Shown: positions 1 to 5,929 of the stretch, in pieces
Layout: every line of letters starts with the position of its first letter
Numbering within the stretch: position 1 is the first letter of the stretch
Source: Candidatus Omnitrophota bacterium
Lineage (GTDB): Bacteria > Omnitrophota > Gorgyraeia > Gorgyraeales > Gorgyraeaceae
Assembly (NCBI GenBank): GCA_013202925.1
Contig: JABMRA010000011.1
Coordinates: 1-8,214, forward strand
Direction of reading: 5' to 3'
DNA: 8,214 nt
The notes under the pieces: generated by a model
Told to the model about the DNA's origin: nothing
The model's input: only the letters and a program-made list of their open reading frames with translations
Database searches by the model: none
Made by a program: the position numbers and the translations under genes

Positions 1-26
1 GTAATTCACAGATGATAGCATAATGC

Positions 27-199
27 TGTCATTGCGAGGTGACTTTCTTGCTGACCCAACGAAGCAATCTCATGAGGGCTGAGATTGCTCGCCTCGCTTC
101 GCGGGCGAAGCTGGCTTCCTGAGTAGAAAAGTTAGGTCAACTCGCAATGACGCATGTGATTGCTTCATTGGGTCGATTTGATAGCCGTCTCCAATGACA
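27..199. repeat. Dispersed palindromic repeat (MITE-like, TGTCATTGCGAG ends)
   Basis: A noncoding element built from nested inverted repeats. GTCATTGCGAG at 28-38 is the exact reverse complement of 141-151, and a degenerate second copy of that end lies at 189-199. Positions 53-69 pair with 158-174 at 16 of 17 positions. AGCAATCTC (63-71) pairs with 81-89, and GCTTCGC (96-102) pairs with 105-111. Similar sequences around the words CATTGCGAG and GAAGCAATCT are known as dispersed repeats in many unrelated bacterial genomes. No transposase is present, so any mobility would have to be supplied in trans. The right end stops 19 bp before the larE ATG, so the element probably supplies most of that gene's leader. 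The family assignment comes from pattern recognition, not a search. Confidence 0.75.
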
Positions 200-218
200 T
201 TTTTTGAGTGTGGATATT

Positions 219-1022
219 ATGGACAAACTGGGTAGGCTGAAGAGGATTTTGAAAAGGCTTGGGGGCGTGGTGGTGGCGTTTTCGGGCGGCGTGGATTCGA
301 GCTTTCTGTTGAAGGTGGCAGGGGATGTGCTGCCCAGAAAAAATGTCCTGGCCGTTACAGCAGTCTCAGATACGTACACCCCTTCTGAACTGGCCTGTGC
401 GAAAAAATTTGCAAGGGCGTTGGGCGTCAGGCACAGGATAATCTTTACGGCAGAGCTCGAGGATAAAAATTTTATTAAAAACCCCGTGGACAGGTGTTAT
501 TACTGCAAAAAAGAATTATTCGGAAAATTAAAGGGGCTTGCCGGAAGAAATGGCGCCAGGGCCGTTGTCGTGGATGCGTCAAATCTCGACGATAAAAAGG
601 ATTACAGGCCCGGCAGCAGGGCAAAGGAGGAGCTTGGCGTAAGGAGCCCCCTCCAGGAGGCAGGCATTGGGAAAAATGACATACGCCGGTTTTCCAGGAA
701 ATTGGGGCTTGGGACATGGGATATGCCGTCAATGGCATGTCTGGCATCCAGGATCCCCTACGGCGAAGAGATAGGCAGGGCTACTTTGAAAAAAATAGCA
801 AAGGCTGAGGAATTCATAAAGCGCAGCGGTATAAAACAGGTAAGGGTCAGATATCATAATGATGTCGCGAGGATCGAAGTCGAGAAAAAAGATATAAAAA
901 GATTTTCCAGCAAGATTTTTTGTGATAGAATAATCAAATATATGAAATTCCTTGGGTTTTGTTATGTAACTCTGGACCTGGAGGGATACAGGACAGGGAG
1001 TTTAAACGAAGTTTTAGAATAG
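219..1022 (+). CDS. larE: LarE-family ATP-dependent sulfur transferase (three-cysteine type)
   Basis: A 267-residue PP-loop ATP pyrophosphatase of the LarE family. In the known family LarE adenylates and thiolates a pyridinium dicarboxylate mononucleotide while making the nickel-pincer cofactor of lactate racemase. The PP-loop SGGVDSS is at residues 22-28. Cys93 and Cys96 lie in RCYYCKK and Cys174 in ACLASRIPYGE. Cys174 matches the sacrificial cysteine of Lactiplantibacillus LarE (Cys176). Three cysteines at these places mark the subgroup thought to bind a [4Fe-4S] cluster and act catalytically. The C-terminal stretch TLDLEGYRTGSLNEVL is typical of the family. I chose ATG 219 because the protein then begins as homologues do; GTG 210 and TTG 204 are in frame. 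No Shine-Dalgarno sequence precedes any of them. No larA, larB or larC is in the window, so the substrate remains open. The TAG stop lies inside the next repeat. Confidence 0.88.
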   Translation: MDKLGRLKRILKRLGGVVVAFSGGVDSSFLLKVAGDVLPRKNVLAVTAVSDTYTPSELACAKKFARALGVRHRIIFTAELEDKNFIKNPVDRCYYCKKELFGKLKGLAGRNGARAVVVDASNLDDKKDYRPGSRAKEELGVRSPLQEAGIGKNDIRRFSRKLGLGTWDMPSMACLASRIPYGEEIGRATLKKIAKAEEFIKRSGIKQVRVRYHNDVARIEVEKKDIKRFSSKIFCDRIIKYMKFLGFCYVTLDLEGYRTGSLNEVLE

Positions 1023-1102
1023 GTCCTGCAGCGGCTATAATCCTCCTGTTCGTCGGATTATTTAACGCCGCTGCAGGATCAAAAATTTTGAAAAAATTTT
1101 TG
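1018..1102 (+). repeat. Two-hairpin repeat, copy 1 (AATAGGTCCT...CAGGATC plus loop-3 hairpin)
   Basis: The first part (1018-1080) starts AATAGGTCCT and ends CAGGATC. It is a long palindrome: TCCTGCAGCGGC (1024-1035) pairs perfectly with 1067-1078, and ATAATCC (1037-1043) pairs with 1055-1061 inside it. The second part is an AT-only hairpin: CAAAAATTTT (1080-1089), loop GAA, right arm 1093-1102. The last base of the right arm is also base 1 of the tRNA. The larE stop codon TAG (1020-1022) is part of the opening AATAGG. It could act as a terminator for larE or in processing of the tRNA 5' end, but there is no clear T-run after the first stem. Confidence 0.8.
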
Positions 1103-1178
1103 GCGGCGTAGCTCAGCTGGTCAGAGCAGTCGGCTCATACCCGGCGCGTCAGTGGTTCGAATCCACTCGCCGCTACCA
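1102..1178 (+). tRNA. tRNA with anticodon CAU, probably elongator tRNA-Met
   Basis: A complete 77-base cloverleaf with encoded CCA. The acceptor stem 1102-1108 pairs with 1168-1174, the first pair being G-U; the discriminator is A1175 and CCA is 1176-1178. T8 and A9 are 1109-1110. The D stem is 1111-1114 with 1124-1127. The anticodon stem is 1129-1133 with 1141-1145, including one U-G pair, and the loop CTCATAC puts anticodon CAT at 1136-1138. The variable loop has five bases. The T stem is 1151-1155 with 1163-1167, loop TTCGAAT. It is not an initiator: the first base pair is not a C-A mismatch and the anticodon stem lacks three G-C pairs. Acceptor bases 4 and 5 are G, unlike the C4 and C5 that E. 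coli TilS uses to recognise tRNA-Ile2, so elongator Met is favoured. Ile2 is not excluded, and tilS is the next gene. Confidence 0.94.
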
Positions 1179-1260
1179 AACTCGCCGAAGGCGAGTTTGA
1201 TCCTGAGTGAGCGTAATGAGGCGACGAATAGGAGCCTTATAGCGAAGCGAAGGACCTATT
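1178..1260 (-). repeat. Two-hairpin repeat, copy 2, inverted relative to copy 1
   Basis: Read on the minus strand this matches copy 1. It begins AATAGGTCCT (complement of 1251-1260), shares CTATAA, CTCCT and TTCGTCG in the centre (TTCGTCG is the complement of 1222-1228), and ends CAGGATC (complement of 1199-1205). The adjoining hairpin is AAACTCGCC (1178-1186), loop GAA, GGCGAGTTT (1190-1198). That hairpin begins on the terminal A of the tRNA CCA, so copies 1 and 2 enclose the tRNA exactly and in opposite directions. The G-C rich stem ending in TTT could serve as a weak terminator for the tRNA. Confidence 0.8.
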
Positions 1261-1323
1261 AGACGTTTTGAGCGTTACTCATAGTTAAATTTTATGGATT
1301 ACAAGTTTCAAATCTAACAACGC

Positions 1324-1359
1324 AATACTTTACATCCGCCACGGCGGATGTAAAGTATT
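1324..1359. repeat. Perfect palindrome of the TTTACA/ATCCGCC family, before tilS
   Basis: Arms 1324-1340 and 1343-1359 are perfect 17-bp inverted repeats around a two-base centre. The core is ATCCGCC-AC-GGCGGAT and the flanks are TTTACA and TGTAAA. It ends 8 bp before the tilS ATG, and a T/C-rich run follows. It could work as a terminator-like stem, a repeat inserted in the leader, or a structure affecting tilS translation. TTTACA (1329-1334) with TAAAGT (1351-1356) is a weak promoter-like pair, which I do not call. The rest of the gap after copy 2 of the two-hairpin repeat (1261-1323) shows nothing I can name. Confidence 0.8.
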
Positions 1360-1367
1360 TTCTTCTT

Positions 1368-2369
1368 ATGTTTATTGAAAAAGTCAGAAGGACAATAAAA
1401 AAATACAGGATGCTGGATAAGCACGACAGGGTCCTGGCGGGACTTTCGGGCGGGCCGGATTCAGTGGTGCTTTTACACGTACTTCTGCAGCTCAAAAAGG
1501 AATACGGCCTGGACATACACGCCGCGCACCTGGACCATGGATTTAGGGGCGAGGAGTCGCGCGAAGACAGGAGGTTCTGCGAAGGCCTTGCGAAAAAAAT
1601 GAAACTCGATATCACCTGCAAAGAGGTGGATGTTCCGACGATAGCGAGGCAAAAGGAGATCTCGCTTGAAGAGGCGGCGCGGCTGGAGAGGTATGATTTT
1701 TTCAGGCAGATCTGCAGCAAAAAAGATATAAAAAAGATAGCCGTGGGCCATAATAAGGACGATCAGGCAGAGACCGTGCTTATGAGGGCAATAAGGGGTT
1801 CTGGCATGACAGGGCTCGGAGGCATTAGCCCGGTCAGGGATTTGGCCGGTCTGACAATAATCAGGCCGCTCATTGAGACTACAAGGCGCGAGATCGAGGG
1901 CTTTGCCAAAGAAAACAATCTGTCATTCAGGCATGACTCCTCGAATGACAAACTCATTTTTACAAGGAACCGCGTCAGGCAGGAACTGATCCCGTACCTC
2001 GAGAAGAATTTCAACCCGAACATAAAAGAAGGCCTTGCAAACATGGCCGAGAACCTGCGCCTCGAAAACGAATTTCTGGAAAAATTCGCAAAGAGAAAGT
2101 TTAAAGGCATGTCGAGGGTCAAAACCAATGAACTCGCGATAGATATTAAAAAATTCAAGAAACAGCCCGAGGCAATGAGAAAGAGGATTTTGAGGAGTGC
2201 GCTGGCATGCCTGAACGGGAATTTGAGGAGGTTCACGTATCAGCACTGGAAGGAGATGGAGGAGCTGATAGACAAGAGGCCCGGGAATTCAATAGTCGAT
2301 CTGCCGGGCGGGATAAATGTCATAAAAAACAAAACCAGCCTGATCGTTCAGAAAGAGGCCGGGGCGTAA
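1368..2369 (+). CDS. tilS: tRNA(Ile)-lysidine synthase TilS, short form
   Basis: A 333-residue cytoplasmic enzyme that uses ATP and lysine to turn C34 of the CAU-anticodon tRNA-Ile2 into lysidine, so that it reads AUA as isoleucine instead of AUG as methionine. The PP-loop SGGPDS is at residues 27-32. HLDHGFRGEESREDRRF (54-70), GHNKDDQAETVLMRAIRGSG (127-146) and the RNRVRQELIPYLE segment near 200-212 are standard TilS blocks. The protein ends just after the LPGGI segment (312-316). It therefore lacks the C-terminal TilS_C domain of the 432-residue E. coli enzyme and resembles the short type found in Aquifex. ATG 1368 fits homologue starts (FIEKVRRTIKKYRML) but has no Shine-Dalgarno sequence; the palindrome ends 8 bp upstream. 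The next in-frame ATG (1410) would remove conserved N-terminal residues. The TAA stop is the start of the following palindrome. A CAU tRNA lies just upstream. Confidence 0.95.
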   Translation: MFIEKVRRTIKKYRMLDKHDRVLAGLSGGPDSVVLLHVLLQLKKEYGLDIHAAHLDHGFRGEESREDRRFCEGLAKKMKLDITCKEVDVPTIARQKEISLEEAARLERYDFFRQICSKKDIKKIAVGHNKDDQAETVLMRAIRGSGMTGLGGISPVRDLAGLTIIRPLIETTRREIEGFAKENNLSFRHDSSNDKLIFTRNRVRQELIPYLEKNFNPNIKEGLANMAENLRLENEFLEKFAKRKFKGMSRVKTNELAIDIKKFKKQPEAMRKRILRSALACLNGNLRRFTYQHWKEMEELIDKRPGNSIVDLPGGINVIKNKTSLIVQKEAGA

Positions 2370-2405
2370 CTTTACACTTTAGTCATTGACTAAAGTGTAA
2401 AGTTA
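2367..2405. repeat. Perfect 39-bp palindrome between tilS and ftsH
   Basis: Arms 2367-2385 and 2387-2405 are exact 19-bp inverted repeats around the single base T2386. The outer part reads AACTTTACACTTTAG and its complement, sharing the TTTACA/TGTAAA flank of the palindromes at 1324 and 5928 but lacking their CCGCC core. The first three bases are the tilS stop codon. With few G-C pairs and no T-run it is not a classic terminator. Its centre supplies the TTGACT of the candidate ftsH promoter. Confidence 0.85.
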
Positions 2406-2415
2406 ATGATAAAAT
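2386..2415 (+). promoter_or_regulatory. Candidate sigma-70 type promoter for ftsH
   Basis: TTGACT at 2386-2391 (5 of 6 to TTGACA) is followed after 18 bp by TAAAAT at 2410-2415 (5 of 6 to TATAAT). Transcription would begin near 2422, about 32 bases before the chosen ftsH ATG. That would rule out translation from the in-frame ATG at 2406 on this transcript. The region is AT-rich and lies at one of the few non-overlapping junctions in the operon. It is inferred from consensus matches only. Confidence 0.4.
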
Positions 2416-2444
2416 TAATATTTAAGCAATATAAACGCAATAGC

Positions 2445-2450
2445 GAGGTG
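2445..2450 (+). promoter_or_regulatory. Ribosome binding site that decides the ftsH start
   Basis: GAGGTG is fully complementary to the usual 16S rRNA 3' end and sits three bases before ATG 2454, which is correct spacing when aligned on GAGG. The alternative in-frame ATG at 2406 follows the palindrome directly and has no such site. Confidence 0.75.
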
Positions 2451-2453
2451 GAG

Positions 2454-4337
2454 ATGCAGGTCAAAAAGACACAAAAAAAATCCGACAACAACAAGAACAA
2501 ACTCGGCAAGAATATGTTTTTCTGGCTGGGGCTTTTCTTGCTTCTCATATATATTTTCAGGCTGGGCTCGTTTGCCCCTCAGCAAACTCCCAAAGACCTG
2601 AGTTACGGCGAGTTCTATCGGCTGCTCGAGAGAAACCCTGAGACAGGCGCCATAGAGTCAGTGGTCAAGGTCGAGGACCGCTTAAAGGGCGTGTTTTCAA
2701 GCGGGGCCTCGTTTACAGTGCATATACCTGAACAGGACCAGGACCTGCTGCGGCTCCTGAAGCAGAACGTCGACAGCTTTGACGTACAGCCTCCAAAGAT
2801 GCTCTGGGTAAATCTTTTTTATTCACTCGGCCCGATGATACTGTTTATCGCGTTCCTGTGGTTTTTTGTCTATCGGAGCGCGCAGGGCGGCGGAAAGATA
2901 CTCTCGTTCGGAAAGAGCAGGGCGCGGCAGATCGCAGGCGACAAGACAAAGATCACGTTCAATGATGTGGCTGGCGTGGATGAGGCAAAAGAGGAACTGA
3001 ACGAGGTTATAGAATTTTTGAAGGACCCAAAGAAGTTTCAGAAGCTCGGCGGTAAGATCCCAAAAGGGGTTTTGTTGATGGGGCCGCCCGGGACAGGAAA
3101 GACGCTTTTGGCAAAGGCGGTCAGCGGCGAGGCAAAGGTCCCGTTTTTCAATATCAGCGGTTCGGATTTCGTGGAGATGTTTGTCGGCGTCGGGGCTTCC
3201 AGGGTACGGGATATGTTTGAGCAGGCGAAACGCGCCGCAAAGACAGGTGGAAAAGGCTGTATTATTTTTATTGATGAAATAGACGCGGTGGGCAGGCAGC
3301 GCTTTGCCGGAATTGGCGGAGGCCACGACGAGCGGGAGCAGACGCTCAACGCGCTTTTGGTGGAGATGGACGGCTTTGACACACAGGAAGGCGTGATACT
3401 TATTGCAGCCACCAACAGGCCGGATGTTTTGGACCCGGCACTTTTAAGGCCAGGCAGGTTTGACAGGACGATCGTTATTACGCGGCCGGATATTATAGGC
3501 AGAGAGGCGATATTAAAGGTGCATGTAAAGGGTATAAAGTTGAGCAAAGGGGTGGAGCTCAATTCCATTGCCAGGCAGACGCCGGGGTTTTCAGGCGCAG
3601 ACCTTGCGAATCTCGTAAATGAAGCCGCGTTACTTGCTGCCCGGCGCGACAAGAACAGCGTGGACATGGCAGAGATGCAGGAATCGATCGAGAGGGTCAT
3701 TGCCGGCCCGGAGAAAAAGACGCGCGTAATAAATGTGGAAGAGAAAAAGATCATCAGTTATCATGAATCAGGCCATGCGCTTCTGGCACTTTTGATACCA
3801 GGCGCAGATCCGCTGCACAAGGTCTCGATCATACCGAGGGGAATTGCGCTTGGCTATACCATGAGGCTGCCGATCGAAGACAGGCATATCGTTACCAAAA
3901 AAGAACTCCTCGGGAAAATAATCGGGATCCTGGGCGGAAGGGCCAGCGAGGATATTATATTCGGCGAACTTTCAACCGGCGCGCAGGACGACCTGGAGAA
4001 GGCCACTGATATCGTGAGGGATATGGTCATGAAATGGGGCATGAGCGAGAAGCTCGGCAACCTGACCTTCGGCAGACGCGACGAGCAGGTGTTTCTGGGC
4101 CGCGATCTGGGCGAGGAAAAAAATTACAGCGAGGCCACTGCAGTGGAGATCGACAAAGAGATGCGCAAGATCGTGGACAGCTGTTATAAAAAGGCAAAAG
4201 AAGAGCTCTCGAACAATAAAGCGAAGCTGAAACTCCTGGCCGAGAAATTGCTGGAAAAAGAGGTACTGGATTTCGAAGAGGTAAAGAAGCTTGTGCTTTC
4301 TTCCGACAAAGGGACAGGACATCATGAAGGGATTTGA
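2454..4337 (+). CDS. ftsH: ATP-dependent zinc metalloprotease FtsH
   Basis: A 627-residue, membrane-anchored AAA+ protease that unfolds and degrades membrane proteins and short-lived cytoplasmic proteins as a hexamer. A first transmembrane helix at about residues 21-38 follows a lysine-rich N-terminus. An extracytoplasmic domain spans about 40-118, and a second helix about 119-140. The AAA+ domain has Walker A GPPGTGKT (210-217), the pore-loop FVG (243-245), Walker B IIFIDEID (270-277) and the second region of homology with TNRPDVLDPALLRPGRFDR (about 320-338). The zinc motif HESGH is at 437-441 and the probable third ligand, Asp513, lies in STGAQDDLEKAT. Length is normal for the family and no key residue is missing. 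ATG 2454 is chosen for its Shine-Dalgarno; ATG 2406 would add 16 residues. The end overlaps folP by 14 bp. Confidence 0.97.
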   Translation: MQVKKTQKKSDNNKNKLGKNMFFWLGLFLLLIYIFRLGSFAPQQTPKDLSYGEFYRLLERNPETGAIESVVKVEDRLKGVFSSGASFTVHIPEQDQDLLRLLKQNVDSFDVQPPKMLWVNLFYSLGPMILFIAFLWFFVYRSAQGGGKILSFGKSRARQIAGDKTKITFNDVAGVDEAKEELNEVIEFLKDPKKFQKLGGKIPKGVLLMGPPGTGKTLLAKAVSGEAKVPFFNISGSDFVEMFVGVGASRVRDMFEQAKRAAKTGGKGCIIFIDEIDAVGRQRFAGIGGGHDEREQTLNALLVEMDGFDTQEGVILIAATNRPDVLDPALLRPGRFDRTIVITRPDIIGREAILKVHVKGIKLSKGVELNSIARQTPGFSGADLANLVNEAALLAARRDKNSVDMAEMQESIERVIAGPEKKTRVINVEEKKIISYHESGHALLALLIPGADPLHKVSIIPRGIALGYTMRLPIEDRHIVTKKELLGKIIGILGGRASEDIIFGELSTGAQDDLEKATDIVRDMVMKWGMSEKLGNLTFGRRDEQVFLGRDLGEEKNYSEATAVEIDKEMRKIVDSCYKKAKEELSNNKAKLKLLAEKLLEKEVLDFEEVKKLVLSSDKGTGHHEGI

Positions 4338-5160
4338 ATTTGGTTCCCGCACTTATGTAATGGGGATTTTGAATCTCACGCCTGACTCGTTCAGCAACGA
4401 CGGGATCTACAATGACGTGGGCCGCGCAGTGGCAGAGGCAGAGGAAAACGTCAGGGCAGGCGCTGATATAATCGACATCGGAGGGGAATCAACGAGGCCG
4501 GGCGCGCTGCAGGTCTCGGAAGAAGAGGAAATAAAAAGGGTTGTCCCTGTAATAGAGAGGTTGGCAAAAAAGATAAGCGTGCCGATTTCCATTGATACGC
4601 GGAAATCAGGGGTTGCGCGGCGCGCGCTGGACTGCGGCGCCTCGTTCATAAACGACATAACAGGACTCGAGTCCGACGCGGGCATGGCGCAGCTTGCTGC
4701 GCAGTACGATGCCGGCGTGGTTGTCATGCACATAAAAGGCAGCCCGCAGACAATGCAGGTAAATCCGACCTACAGCGACGTGACTAATGAGATCATTGAG
4801 AAGTTGCGCCAGCTGGTCAGGGATGCAGAGGCAGCCGGTATAAAAAGAGAAAACATTATCGTGGACCCAGGCATAGGATTCGGAAAGACGTTCGAGCACA
4901 ACCTGGAGATCCTGGAGAATCTTTCGCGTCTTAAAGTATTGGGAAGGCCGATCCTCGTCGGGACTTCAAGAAAGTCTTTTATAGGAAATGTGCTGGATGG
5001 CGCTGATCCGCAGCAAAGGGTCTTTGGCACAGCGGCCAGCGTGGCCATTGCGATAAAAAATGGCGCGGACATTATAAGGGTACACGACGTCAGGGCAATG
5101 CGGGATGTCGCAAGGGTCACTGACGCAATTGTCCGGCCAAGAGAGGCAGTAAATGCTTGA
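4324..5160 (+). CDS. folP: Dihydropteroate synthase
   Basis: A 278-residue TIM-barrel enzyme that condenses 6-hydroxymethyl-7,8-dihydropterin pyrophosphate with p-aminobenzoate to give dihydropteroate in folate synthesis; it is the target of sulfonamides. Family motifs appear in order: NLTPDSF (17-23, pyrophosphate loop), GGESTRPGA (53-61), SIDTRK (89-94), NDITG (110-114), DPGIGFGKT (181-189, pterin pocket), GTSRKSF (213-219) and RVHD (252-255). All expected ligand residues are present. ATG 4324 has AGGA four bases upstream; it overlaps the end of ftsH by 14 bp, which suggests translational coupling. An upstream in-frame TTG (4291) would add 11 residues with no family support. No other folate gene is in the window. 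The pairing of ftsH with folP is common in bacteria. Confidence 0.96.
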   Translation: MKGFEFGSRTYVMGILNLTPDSFSNDGIYNDVGRAVAEAEENVRAGADIIDIGGESTRPGALQVSEEEEIKRVVPVIERLAKKISVPISIDTRKSGVARRALDCGASFINDITGLESDAGMAQLAAQYDAGVVVMHIKGSPQTMQVNPTYSDVTNEIIEKLRQLVRDAEAAGIKRENIIVDPGIGFGKTFEHNLEILENLSRLKVLGRPILVGTSRKSFIGNVLDGADPQQRVFGTAASVAIAIKNGADIIRVHDVRAMRDVARVTDAIVRPREAVNA

Positions 5161-5929
5161 TTATCTGAATCTGACCAAGATATTAGTGGAGATAGGCATC
5201 CTGTGGTTCGCATTTTACGTAATCCTGATCTTTGCCAGGGGCACGCGCGGCGTCCATGTCTTAAAGGGCATAATCCTCATAGTGCTTTTCTTTATCGTGA
5301 CGCAAAAGCTCGGGCTCCACACGATAAACTGGATATTCACCAAGCTCTTTGCAATATCCGTTATCGCGGTGCTGGTCATATTTCAGCCGGAACTCAGAAG
5401 GGGGCTTGCCAGCATCGGACAGCGAGGGTGGTCCGGTATCTTCTTTAAGGAATCAGAGGTTATAAAGGAGATCGTGAAGGCAGCAGAGGCCTTTTCCAGA
5501 AGAAAGATCGGCGCATTAATAGCGATCGAGAGAGATGGCAGGCTGGGCAATTATGTCGAGAGCGGTATTGAAACAGACGCAAAGGTATCAGCCGAACTTT
5601 TGATAACACTCTTTACGCCCAATGCGCCGCTCCACGACGGCGGCATAGTCATTTCAGGCGACAGGGTCGTAGGTGCGGGCTGTCTGTTTCCGCTCACGCA
5701 AAATCCAAAGGTGTCGAGGGCGCTGGGGACCAGGCACAGGGCAGCAATCGGCCTGAGCGAGGAGACGGATGCGGCGGTAATCGTTATTTCTGAAGAGACA
5801 GGCGGGATTTCTATTGCAACAGGCGGTAAGATGACGCATGACATGGATAAGGATGCGCTGGAGCGAACGCTAAGCAATCTCTTTAAACCTGAAAAGAAAA
5901 AGAAGGGCTTTTTTGTTTTGAGCCGCTAG
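5153..5929 (+). CDS. cdaA: Membrane diadenylate cyclase CdaA (DacA)
   Basis: A 258-residue integral membrane enzyme that joins two ATP molecules into the second messenger cyclic di-AMP, which in other bacteria controls potassium and osmolyte transport and envelope stress. Hydrophobic stretches at about residues 9-28, 37-50 and 63-78 form the N-terminal membrane part, followed by a short linker and the DAC domain (about 98-245). Active-site blocks are APLHDGGIVI (158-167) and GTRHRAAIGLSE (192-203), plus VIVISEETGGIS. The usual DGA reads DGG here (Asp162-Gly163-Gly164). The protein ends in a lysine-rich tail (KPEKKKKGFFVLSR). ATG 5153 overlaps folP by 8 bp and has GAGAGG six bases upstream. 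The cdaR-like gene follows, as expected for a cda operon. Its TAG stop touches the next palindrome. Confidence 0.95.
   Translation: MLDYLNLTKILVEIGILWFAFYVILIFARGTRGVHVLKGIILIVLFFIVTQKLGLHTINWIFTKLFAISVIAVLVIFQPELRRGLASIGQRGWSGIFFKESEVIKEIVKAAEAFSRRKIGALIAIERDGRLGNYVESGIETDAKVSAELLITLFTPNAPLHDGGIVISGDRVVGAGCLFPLTQNPKVSRALGTRHRAAIGLSEETDAAVIVISEETGGISIATGGKMTHDMDKDALERTLSNLFKPEKKKKGFFVLSR

Noticed and set aside
1199..1216. TTTGATCCTGAG-like sequence resembling the 5' end of 16S rRNA
   Set aside because: Only a short match. The following sequence is not 16S, and the same words occur in the other repeat copies, so it belongs to the repeat.
1268..1296. Possible tilS promoter, TTGAGC with TTTATG
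   Set aside because: The -10 match is too weak (3 of 6).
1763..2236. Minus-strand open frame (157 codons) opposite tilS
   Set aside because: A shadow of tilS with no family match and no plausible ribosome site or partner.
2207..2389. 60-codon + strand frame overlapping the end of tilS
   Set aside because: Out of frame with a well-supported gene, charged low-complexity content, and it ends inside the palindrome.
2406..2453. ftsH start at ATG 2406
   Set aside because: No ribosome site, directly abuts the palindrome, and lies upstream of the likely transcript start; ATG 2454 has GAGGTG.
3038..3754. Long open frame on the minus strand (238 codons) opposite ftsH
   Set aside because: It lies wholly inside ftsH, has low-complexity Ser/Ala/Pro-rich content and no recognisable family. 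It reflects codon bias of the real gene.
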